NCBI RefSeq assembly: GCF_015058545.1
Contig: NZ_SVCB01000083.1
Span: 1 to 7,911 of the forward strand
DNA: 7,911 bases
Reading direction: 5' to 3'
From: Veillonella sp.
Lineage (GTDB): Bacteria > Bacillota > Negativicutes > Veillonellales > Veillonellaceae
This document shows positions 1-5,522 of the stretch, one piece after another. The stretch's first letter is position 1. Each line of letters starts with the position of its first letter. The position numbers were made by a program, and so were the translations under genes. The notes below the pieces were generated by a model, which had not been told where the DNA came from, made no database searches, and saw only the letters and a list, made by a program, of their open reading frames with translations.

Positions 1-7
1 AAAAGTA

Positions 8-48
8 GGCGCCAAGAGGACACGCAACTAGCGTTTCTCTTTAGCGCC
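8..48. other. Hairpin at left edge of window
   Basis: GGCGC (8-12) pairs with GCGCC (44-48). Inside this there are further imperfect pairs (AA, GAG) and an apical CGC/GCG stem around AACTA. Read on the minus strand the stem is followed by TACTTTT, so it could be the terminator of a minus-strand transcript, or half of a bidirectional terminator for a gene left of the window. On the plus strand it is followed by an A-rich stretch, not a T tract. No gene can be assigned to it from this window. Confidence 0.35.
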
Positions 49-50
49 CC

Positions 51-436
51 AAAATAAATTATAGAACCTTTTTTGTTGTACAAATTGAATTTTAAAGTTA
101 TGTAAAGAGTTCGTATAAAACCGTATTAAAAATTTATTTTTACTGAATAAAAACTGAATAGCATTGCAATTCAAAATAAAATCAATTTTATTCAGTTTAG
201 CAACCTAAAAAGTCAACCAAAATAAGTTTGTCTACATTCCCATGGATAAAAAAACGACTATCATCTATTACAATTTTCTTTACTCTACTCTAATTACTTT
301 AACTCCTTTGAAAAAGATATTTACAATTTATAATATTTTAGTTATCTTAAAGACAAGGCGAAAATGCGCGAATGGGAATCGTGTGTTTATGTCCACTATA
401 TTCATTCAATAGAATAAAGGTAAGAGGAGGTCTGTT
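51..436. other. AT-rich intergenic region without a convincing gene
   Basis: This stretch holds no open reading frame with a usable ribosome binding site. It contains two direct copies of ACTGAATA (142-149 and 153-160) and one inverted copy TATTCAGT (189-196). As a result, 142-152 is a perfect 11-base inverted partner of 186-196, with the ATTGCAAT palindrome (163-170) between them. The right end carries a candidate promoter for the lipoprotein gene at 437. Confidence 0.6.
308..334 (+). promoter_or_regulatory. Candidate promoter of the 437-985 lipoprotein gene
   Basis: TTGAAA (308-313) is followed by a perfect TATAAT (329-334) with a 15-base spacer, slightly short of the usual 16-18. It would give an untranslated leader of about 95 bases. 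The surrounding DNA is very AT-rich, so chance matches are common. Confidence 0.4.
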
Positions 437-985
437 ATGAAGCATTTAAAAGTAGTTTTAATGGGGATTATGGTTCTTTTAATGTTTGTAGTAGCTGGAT
501 GTGGTACAAAATCTGAAGAGGATGTATTTGTTGGTAAATGGATTATGCAGAATCCATCATCATATCCACCAGTCAACCTTATTGTATTAGATATTCAAAA
601 GAAAGATAAAAATTTCCAAATAAAAAAAGATGTATATTATTACGACGAACAAAAAACGAAGGACGAACGATTAATTTTTACTAATGATGTTCATTTAGAG
701 TTTCTAAATACCTTAAATATGAAACCATATGAAATCCAAGCTAATCTAACAAATAAAGAATTATATACTGAAAATGGCAAATACATCTATAATGAAAAAG
801 ATGACACCTTAACATATGATAAAAGTATCTATGCTAGATATAAAAACGAAGACCAATTTAAAGAAAAAATTCAAGAATTAAAGCAAAAAAAAGAAGAAGA
901 GATTAAAAATCGGACAAAAAATGCGTCTATGTTTAAATATTACTATGATAAATTTGAATTCGATGATAGCATATTAAATAAATAA
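437..985 (+). CDS. Small lipoprotein of unknown function
   Basis: The 182-residue product starts with a lipoprotein signal: positive MKHLK, a hydrophobic stretch (residues 6-19) and a lipobox VAGC with the modified cysteine at residue 22. It should therefore be anchored on the outer face of the cytoplasmic membrane. The mature part has a GKW motif near residue 33 followed by short alternating strands, a pattern seen in small lipocalin-like or beta-barrel lipoproteins, but I recognise no family. Residues about 140-162 are Lys/Glu-rich and probably helical or coiled coil. The start is well supported by AAGAGGAGG shortly before the ATG. The gene is strikingly AT-rich: 13 of 60 bases are G or C at 841-900, against 33 of 60 at 1441-1500 in the next gene. 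This suggests a different origin. It looks monocistronic, with its own candidate promoter and a strong terminator. Confidence 0.8.
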   Translation: MKHLKVVLMGIMVLLMFVVAGCGTKSEEDVFVGKWIMQNPSSYPPVNLIVLDIQKKDKNFQIKKDVYYYDEQKTKDERLIFTNDVHLEFLNTLNMKPYEIQANLTNKELYTENGKYIYNEKDDTLTYDKSIYARYKNEDQFKEKIQELKQKKEEEIKNRTKNASMFKYYYDKFEFDDSILNK

Positions 986-994
986 TTCATTTGG

Positions 995-1045
995 GGCTGT
1001 GACGAAATACGATTTAATAACCGTATTTTGTTACAGCCTTTTTTT
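995..1045 (+). terminator. Rho-independent terminator after the lipoprotein gene
   Basis: A 17-base-pair stem (995-1011 with 1022-1038, two G-U pairs) encloses a 10-base loop and is followed by seven T residues (1039-1045). It starts 10 bases after the stop codon at 985 and separates the lipoprotein gene from the phytase-like gene. Confidence 0.93.
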
Positions 1046-1173
1046 ATAAGACTACTTTTCCCTATCTTCATTTACATAATCATAACCATTTTTACATCTA
1101 CTTTTATACATATAACCACTCCTTATTTTTTACACACTCCTTACTTTTCCATTACCGTCCATTGATATTCTCT

Positions 1174-1182
1174 TGATATAAT
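1174..1182 (+). promoter_or_regulatory. Extended -10 promoter of the phytase-like gene
   Basis: TGATATAAT is a TGn extended -10 element with a perfect TATAAT (1177-1182). There is no good -35 at 17 bases (the nearest is a poor TTACCG at 1152-1157), as is usual for extended -10 promoters. Transcription would start near 1189, giving a leader of about 35 bases. Confidence 0.55.
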
Positions 1183-1212
1183 CAGCTTACATATGCGAAA
1201 TGCATAATTTTC

Positions 1213-1219
1213 AGGAGGT
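1213..1219 (+). promoter_or_regulatory. Shine-Dalgarno AGGAGGT of the phytase-like gene
   Basis: AGGAGG (1213-1218) lies 3 bases before the ATG at 1222 and 6 bases before the in-frame ATG at 1225. The spacing favours the second ATG as the main initiation codon, a change of only one residue. Confidence 0.7.
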
Positions 1220-1221
1220 GC

Positions 1222-2574
1222 ATGATGAAAATGCAAAAAAATTGGAACTGCTTAATCGCCTTGGGCTTGACCCTTTCGACCATGGGTGGCGTTGGTTTCG
1301 CTGCTGACGGCGTTCAAACTACGTCCTACATCGTTAAAGCTGACAAGTATCAGTTGCCGTATGCCGGCAATGAAGCGGCTTTTAACCACAAAATTAACCC
1401 CGGTTACGGCTCCGCCTTGGCTTTGAAATCCATCAACAAAGACGGTACGATTGAATTCTACGCCATCACCGACCGCGGTCCTAACGGCGACATTCCAACT
1501 TATGTGAAAAACGGTAAAAAAATGTCCGGGAAGTTCTTCCCTACCCCTGATTTCACACCAAGTATCGGTATCATCAAAGTGGATCCCGCCAAAGATCGCG
1601 CGGACATCATCAAATCCATTCCGCTCAAAGTTAACGGCAAAGCCATCTCCGGCAAACCGGTTCCATCCGGCCTCACCGGTTCCACTAACGAAGTGGCTTT
1701 AGACTTTAACATGAATAACTTGGGCACTGACGTAAACGGTCTTGATACAGAAGGTATTTCCCTCGACAAAGACGGCAACTTCTGGATCAGTGACGAATAC
1801 GGTCCATTCGTAGCTAAAGTGGATAAAAACGGCAACATCCTTGAAAAATACGGTCCGGGCATGGGCTTACCTCAAGTTTTAGCTAACCGCGTGCCTAACC
1901 GTGGTAGCGAAGGTGTTACGGTTGATGAAAAGGGCCATGTATTTGCTTTCATCCAGAGCCCGATGAATATCGACGGCAAAACCGCTAAAACAGCTAAATA
2001 CATCCGCATCGTTGAACTTGATCCGGTAACGAAAGCGACGACTATGTATGCGTACCCTGTAGACACAGGTTACAAAAACACCGGCGCTGCTAAAATCGGC
2101 GATATTACGTCTATCGGCAACGGTCAGTTCCTCATGATTGAACAAGGCAAACAGAACGGCAAAATGCAGAATCTCATCTACAAAGTTGACCTCAACGGCG
2201 CCACGCCTATCGCTGACAACGGCGATCTTGAATTAGGTCTTTTAGACGGTCAAATCGTACCGGCTCAAAAAGAACTCGTTCTTGATTTACGCGCTCAAGG
2301 CTGGGATATTGAAAAAGCCGAAGGTCTTGCCCTCATGCCGGACCGCAAAACTATTGTAGTTGTTAATGACAACGACTTCGGCATGGACATCAATGTAACC
2401 GACAAAGCCGTAGCGGATCCTGAATTAGACGACTACACCTATGACGCAGACAAACAGGTTATGATTTACGACGAAGATAAAGCACCTCATGATGTAACAA
2501 TCAGCTTGAAGAAAAACGCTAAAGAAGAACAAGAAAGCCAGATTTGGTTCTTTACCCTTCCAAAAGCTTTATAA
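1222..2574 (+). CDS. Secreted phytase-like / esterase-like beta-propeller protein
   Basis: The 450-residue protein has a Sec signal peptide: MMKMQKNWN, a hydrophobic core at about residues 10-26, and likely cleavage after Ala27 or Ala28. There is no lipobox. The mature protein fits the phytase-like family (PF13449, often named 'esterase-like activity of phytase family'), predicted to fold as a beta-propeller. Family-type motifs in order are TDRGPNGD (83-90), DTEGI (175-179), WISDEYGP (188-195), NRGSEGV (226-232), AEGLALMPD (from about 366) and NDNDFG (382-387). The many Asp/Glu-Gly motifs suggest metal-dependent phosphoester or ester hydrolysis, but the true substrate is unknown. It should act outside the membrane or in the periplasm. 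The gene stands alone, with its own promoter and terminator. The ATG at 1225 has the better ribosome-site spacing; 1222 is the longest reading. An opposite-strand frame inside it is a shadow. Confidence 0.85.
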   Translation: MMKMQKNWNCLIALGLTLSTMGGVGFAADGVQTTSYIVKADKYQLPYAGNEAAFNHKINPGYGSALALKSINKDGTIEFYAITDRGPNGDIPTYVKNGKKMSGKFFPTPDFTPSIGIIKVDPAKDRADIIKSIPLKVNGKAISGKPVPSGLTGSTNEVALDFNMNNLGTDVNGLDTEGISLDKDGNFWISDEYGPFVAKVDKNGNILEKYGPGMGLPQVLANRVPNRGSEGVTVDEKGHVFAFIQSPMNIDGKTAKTAKYIRIVELDPVTKATTMYAYPVDTGYKNTGAAKIGDITSIGNGQFLMIEQGKQNGKMQNLIYKVDLNGATPIADNGDLELGLLDGQIVPAQKELVLDLRAQGWDIEKAEGLALMPDRKTIVVVNDNDFGMDINVTDKAVADPELDDYTYDADKQVMIYDEDKAPHDVTISLKKNAKEEQESQIWFFTLPKAL

Positions 2575-2644
2575 TCTTTGGTAAAAATACCTCTAAGAAA
2601 ACAAATACCTACCAATACTTAGAAAACCTCACAACTAATACACC

Positions 2645-2677
2645 AAAAGGGCGGCAACCTCGCGTTGCTGCCCTTTT
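2645..2677. terminator. Terminator after the phytase-like gene
   Basis: A 14-base-pair stem (2645-2658 with 2664-2677, one G-U pair) surrounds a 5-base loop. The outer arms are AAAAGGGC and GCCCTTTT, so it has T residues on either strand and could work in both directions. It lies 70 bases after the stop codon. Confidence 0.9.
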
Positions 2678-2729
2678 ACTACTCCCTATTCTTTTAAAAA
2701 TAAGCCTTTCACAATCACCGACAGTGTGA

Positions 2730-2855
2730 TAATAGCGTCTAGATTTTTCACAATAGATTCTATAATTTTCTTAATAGCGTCTATATTTTTCACAATAGTC
2801 TCTATAATTTTCATAATAAGTTGTATGTTTTTCAAGATATTTTAAAATTTTCCAA
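2730..2855. repeat. 42-bp tandem repeat, two good copies and one decayed copy
   Basis: Unit 1 (2730-2771) and unit 2 (2772-2813) differ at only a few positions; both begin TAATAGCGTCTA and contain TTTTTCACAATAG and CTATAATTTTC. A third copy from 2814 keeps the TAATA start, the TTTTTCA core and an ATTTTC end but is otherwise diverged. The repeat sits between the terminator of the phytase-like gene and the promoter of the first riboswitch. Each unit has a TATAAT (2761-2766, 2803-2808) but no well-spaced -35. Function unknown. Confidence 0.8.
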
Positions 2856-2863
2856 TATCCTAC

Positions 2864-2893
2864 TTTACAAGTATGCTTTACTCATGCTATAAT
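2864..2893 (+). promoter_or_regulatory. Promoter of the first riboswitch-metQ unit
   Basis: TTTACA (2864-2869) and TATAAT (2888-2893) are separated by 18 bases. TGC directly precedes the -10, making it an extended -10. The same arrangement, including the sequence CTCATGCTATA, recurs before the second riboswitch. Transcription should start near 2900, about 20 bases before the aptamer. Confidence 0.85.
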
Positions 2894-2918
2894 CACAAAA
2901 AAGAAATTCAATAGTGAA

Positions 2919-3006
2919 CTTATCAAGAGTGATGGAGGGACTGGCCCTATGAAATCCGGCAACCATTCGATGGTGCTAAATCCTGCGGCATATACCGAGA
3001 GATAAC
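2919..3006 (+). ncRNA. SAM-I (S-box) riboswitch aptamer 1
   Basis: The conserved S-box core is unmistakable: GATGGAGGGACTGGCCC, then ATGAAATCCGGCAACC, then GGTGCTAAATCCTGC, closing with GAGAGATAA. The basal P1 stem is TTATC (2920-2924) with GATAA (3001-3005). S-boxes of this class bind S-adenosylmethionine and switch off methionine genes. Here the aptamer is followed at once by an intrinsic terminator and then metQ, so the expected logic is SAM bound = termination. The segment 2991-2999 can instead pair with 3022-3030 as an antiterminator. Confidence 0.97.
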
Positions 3007-3013
3007 AAAGAGT

Positions 3014-3048
3014 AACGATGACTTGGTATAAAATGTCATCGTTTTTTT
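3014..3048 (+). terminator. Riboswitch-controlled terminator 1
   Basis: AACGATGAC (3014-3022) pairs with GTCATCGTT (3035-3043), followed by a T tract to 3048. The loop segment CTTGGTATA (3022-3030) is complementary, with one G-U pair, to TATACCGAG (2991-2999) in the 3' part of the aptamer. This gives the alternative antiterminator expected when SAM is absent. Confidence 0.92.
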
Positions 3049-3163
3049 ATTACTCATTTCACTCGATTGTTTGTATTTGGGGATACAAGCGTCATACTAA
3101 ATTTCTATTTTCATCTATTCTATGTTTATAGATTCTATTTGAGAGAAAAGGAGACTTTTAACT

Positions 3164-3998
3164 ATGAAGAAATTTTTATCCTTAGCAGCTACCTTTGTAT
3201 TAGGCAGCGCACTACTACTTGCAGGCTGTGGCAGTGATCAAGGCAATGCAGCGGCCGGTTCTGACAAAAAAGTAACATTAACCATCGGTGCTTCACCGGT
3301 TCCGCATGCTGAAATTCTGGAACATGTGAAAGACCAATTGGCCAAAGAAGGGGTCGACCTTAAAATCATCGAATTCAGCGACTACATCAAACCTAACTTA
3401 GCCTTAAACGATAAAGAGTTGGATGCCAATTTCTATCAACACATCCCATTCATGAAGAAATTTGAAGAAGAACATAACATGAAATTTGTGTCCGCCGGTG
3501 CGGTTCATATCGAACCAATGGGTTTATACTCCAATAAAATCAAAGACAAGAATTTACAACAATCCGTACCAAACGGGGGTAAAGTGGCAATTCCTAATGA
3601 CCCAACCAACACAGGGCGCGCTTTACAGTTATTACAACAAGCCGGTCTCATTACGTTAAAAGACCCTAATAATATTTATTCCACCAAACTTGATATTGTG
3701 GACAATCCTAAAAACTTAGACATTATTGAAGTCGAAGCGGCTCAAACACCGCGCACTCTTGATGACGTAGATATTGCCGCTATTAATGCCAACTATGGCA
3801 TTGGGCGCCAATTTAAATCCGTTAGCCGATGCGTTGTTCTTAGATTCCAAAGATTCCCCATATGCTAACTTAATTGCCGTTCGTCCCGGCGATGAAAATC
3901 GTCCTGAAATAAAAAAATTGGTAGAAGCGCTTCACTCGGCTGATACTAAAAAGTTCATTGAAGAAAAATACAAGGGCTCTATCTTACCGGCATTCTAA
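3164..3998 (+). pseudogene. metQ: metQ-like methionine-binding lipoprotein, frameshifted
   Basis: This belongs to the NlpA/MetQ lipoprotein family (PF03180), the substrate-binding part of the MetNIQ methionine ABC importer. It has a lipoprotein signal with LLLAGC (Cys22), then GASPVPHAEIL, the long conserved ALNDKELDANF block and a KVAIPNDP block. The frame that starts at ATG 3164 (AAGGAG 10 bases upstream) is collinear with the intact paralogue at 4428 for 211 residues. It then leaves the family and stops at 3868 after 23 unrelated residues. One extra base in TATGGCATT (G at 3797 or 3798) explains this. Removing it gives NYALGANLNPLADALFL and a normal C-terminus ending GSILPAF at 3998, 277 residues in all. 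The downstream frame shows no further decay, so the lesion is very recent or a sequencing error. The truncated product would lack the last quarter of the domain and is probably inactive. Expression should be under SAM riboswitch control. Confidence 0.9.
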
Positions 3999-4027
3999 GG
4001 AAACCAATTCTGTATTCTGAATAAAAG

Positions 4028-4096
4028 TATAAGCTGTATAGCCTTCCGGCTATAAGCTGTATAGGCCTCGGAATATAAGCTCTATAGCCTTCCATA
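4028..4096. repeat. 23-bp tandem repeat, three copies, in the metQ1 3' region
   Basis: The units are 4028-4050, 4051-4073 and 4074-4096. All start TATAAGCT and continue with G/C, TATAG and a C/T-rich tail. Across the first junction, TATAGCC (4037-4043) pairs perfectly with GGCTATA (4048-4054) around a TTCC loop. AGCT extends the pairing on both sides with one bulged G, so the transcript can form a firm hairpin. It lies between the metQ1 stop and its terminator. Confidence 0.85.
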
Positions 4097-4098
4097 AT

Positions 4099-4147
4099 AT
4101 AGTAGAAACGTATATGAAACATACACATTTACGTTTCTACTATTTTT
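4099..4147 (+). terminator. Terminator of the first metQ unit
   Basis: A perfect 14-base-pair stem (4099-4112 with 4130-4143) with a 17-base loop is followed by a short T tract (4143-4147). It lies 100 bases after the metQ1 stop, just before the second unit's promoter, so the two metQ units are transcribed separately. Confidence 0.87.
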
Positions 4148-4193
4148 ATTTAGGCCGATTTTTACACACATTCAATTTTTTCATTCTTGCCTC

Positions 4194-4222
4194 TTTACAA
4201 TTTTGTCCCCTCATGCTATACT
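4194..4222 (+). promoter_or_regulatory. Promoter of the second riboswitch-metQ unit
   Basis: TTTACA (4194-4199) and TATACT (4217-4222) are separated by 17 bases, with TGC before the -10 (extended -10). It is clearly homologous to the promoter at 2864-2893, sharing CTCATGCTATA. Confidence 0.85.
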
Positions 4223-4245
4223 AACCAAAGAATTAAATACGAAAT

Positions 4246-4333
4246 GTTATCGAGAGTGATGGAGGGACTGGCCCTATGAAATCCGGCAACCATTCGATGG
4301 TGCCAAATCCTGCGGTATGTGCCGAGAGATAAG
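4246..4333 (+). ncRNA. SAM-I (S-box) riboswitch aptamer 2
   Basis: All S-box core elements are present: GATGGAGGGACTGGCCC, ATGAAATCCGGCAACC, GGTGCCAAATCCTGC and GAGAGATAA. P1 is TTATC (4247-4251) with GATAA (4328-4332). From P1 to P1 it matches aptamer 1 at 81 of 86 positions, whereas the downstream expression platforms are unlike each other. Expected action: SAM binding leads to termination before metQ2. Confidence 0.97.
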
Positions 4334-4346
4334 AAGCAATTGCTGA

Positions 4347-4378
4347 ATGGCTCGGAAAATCCGTGGCCATCTTTTTTT
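4347..4378 (+). terminator. Riboswitch-controlled terminator 2
   Basis: ATGGCTCGGA (4347-4356) pairs with TCCGTGGCCAT (4360-4370), with one bulged T and one G-U pair, followed by seven T residues (4372-4378). CTCGG (4351-4355) in its 5' arm can instead pair with CCGAG (4322-4326) at the 3' end of the aptamer, giving a mutually exclusive antiterminator. Confidence 0.92.
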
Positions 4379-4427
4379 ATGCTCCGATACCGTTCGTCAA
4401 GCTTTTCTATTTTGAGGAGGTAGAGAC

Positions 4428-5258
4428 ATGAAAAAACTATTTAGTTTAGCCGCCGCTGCTATTTTGGGGAGTGCCTTACTATTGGCCGGTTGTGGCAGCG
4501 ACAACAACGCATCCGCCGGTACATCCGGTAAAACAGTGATTACGGTTGGTGCATCGCCGGTTCCACACGGTGAAATTTTGGAACAAGCTAAACCGTTATT
4601 AGAAAAAGAAGGTATTGAACTTAAAGTTGTAGAATTCACCGATTATGTAAAACCTAATATGGCGCTTAACGACAAAGAATTGGATGCCAACTTCTTCCAG
4701 CATGTGCCATATCTTGAAAAATTCATCAGCGAACATAAAATGGATCTCGTATCCGCCGGTAAAGTTCATGTTGAACCAATGGGCGTTTACTCCAAAACGA
4801 TTACCGACAAAAACTTGGAAGCAAACTTGCCTAACGGCTCTAAAGTAGCCATTCCTAACGATCCAAGTAATGGCGGCCGTGCCCTTATCTTATTACAAAA
4901 AGCCGGTCTCATCACTTTGAAAGATCCTAACAACATTTATGCTACCGCAGCTGATATTGCTTCCAACCCTAAGAATCTTGAATTCGTAGAACTTGAAGCC
5001 GCTCAATTGCCACGCAGCCTTGATGACGTAGCTATTGCCGTTATCAACACTAACTACGCTTTAGAAGCCGGTCTTGATCCGCTTAAAGGTGCTTTATTCT
5101 TAGAAGATAAAGATTCCCCATATGCTAACATCGTAGCTGTTCGTAAAGGCGATGAAAACCGTCCTGAAATCCAGAAATTGATGAAAGCATTACAGTCGCC
5201 GGAAGTTAAAAAATTCATCGAAGATAAATACAAAGGTGCTATCTTACCTGCTTTCTAA
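4428..5258 (+). CDS. metQ: MetQ/NlpA-family methionine-binding lipoprotein
   Basis: The 276-residue protein is a full-length member of the NlpA/MetQ family (PF03180), the lipid-anchored binding protein that delivers methionine to the MetNI ABC importer. The signal peptide ends in lipobox LLLAGC with the acylated cysteine at residue 22. Then come GASPVPHGEIL (about residues 42-52), the ALNDKELDANFFQHVPYLEKF block, KVAIPNDPSNGGRA, and the C-terminus GAILPAF. GAGGAGG 7 bases before the ATG fixes the start. The SAM-I riboswitch directly upstream strongly supports a methionine or methionine-precursor substrate. It is about two thirds identical by eye to the corrected product of the frameshifted copy at 3164. 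No metN or metI gene lies in the window, so the partner transporter must be encoded elsewhere. It is transcribed alone and ends at the terminator at 5354-5396. Confidence 0.95.
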   Translation: MKKLFSLAAAAILGSALLLAGCGSDNNASAGTSGKTVITVGASPVPHGEILEQAKPLLEKEGIELKVVEFTDYVKPNMALNDKELDANFFQHVPYLEKFISEHKMDLVSAGKVHVEPMGVYSKTITDKNLEANLPNGSKVAIPNDPSNGGRALILLQKAGLITLKDPNNIYATAADIASNPKNLEFVELEAAQLPRSLDDVAIAVINTNYALEAGLDPLKGALFLEDKDSPYANIVAVRKGDENRPEIQKLMKALQSPEVKKFIEDKYKGAILPAF

Positions 5259-5353
5259 GTTATAGTAAACTAAATATGGCCGTTTGGCATAGTTTAAAAA
5301 CTATATCTTAAATATATTCGAAAAACCAACAACAAATACAACTAATACAACTA

Positions 5354-5396
5354 AAGCCCGCTGAAGTGATTCTCATCCGAACACTTCAGCGGGCTT
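5354..5396. terminator. Bidirectional terminator between metQ2 and cdd
   Basis: A perfect 15-base-pair stem (5354-5368 with 5382-5396) surrounds a 13-base loop. Flanking sequence gives TTATTACTT on the plus strand and CTTTAGTTG on the minus strand. It lies where the plus-strand metQ2 and the minus-strand cdd converge and probably serves both. Confidence 0.85.
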
Positions 5397-5522
5397 ATTA
5401 CTTAATTCACAAAAGTAGGGAACACAATTTATAGGAGTGTAACGACGCATAAATTGTAGTTAATCACTTTCTTACGAAGTGGCCGACGAACAGAACGTAT
5501 TTATAACATTCTTTACGTTCAA
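5397..5522. other. Structured 3' region downstream of cdd
   Basis: Read on the minus strand after the cdd stop, this region has three inverted repeats: 5493-5499 with 5514-5520 (7 bases, just past the stop), 5465-5469 with 5477-5481 (5 bases), and 5424-5432 with 5449-5457 (ACAATTTAT/ATAAATTGT, 9 bases). A 20-codon minus-strand frame from a GTG overlapping the cdd stop (5526-5464) is present but unproven. None of the stems has a good T tract, so they are not clear terminators. Confidence 0.5.

Noticed and set aside
242..412. 56-codon plus-strand frame starting ATGGATAAAAAAACG
   Set aside because: No Shine-Dalgarno precedes it, composition is simply that of AT-rich intergenic DNA, and it spans the candidate promoter of the next gene.
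1500..2145. Minus-strand frames inside the phytase-like gene
   Set aside because: They are shadows of the well-supported plus-strand gene, with no family motifs or ribosome sites.
2761..2808. TATAAT motifs in the 42-bp repeats as promoters
   Set aside because: No acceptable -35 lies 15-19 bases upstream of either copy; the promoter at 2864-2893 is far better.
3791..3805. Programmed ribosomal frameshift in metQ1
   Set aside because: No slippery heptamer or downstream stimulatory structure is apparent, and the intact paralogue has no counterpart. A mutation or sequence error is simpler.
3774..3998. Separate 74-codon frame at the 3' end of the first metQ
   Set aside because: It is the C-terminal part of the same metQ after the frameshift; the ATG at 3774 has no ribosome site and its first residues are out-of-family.
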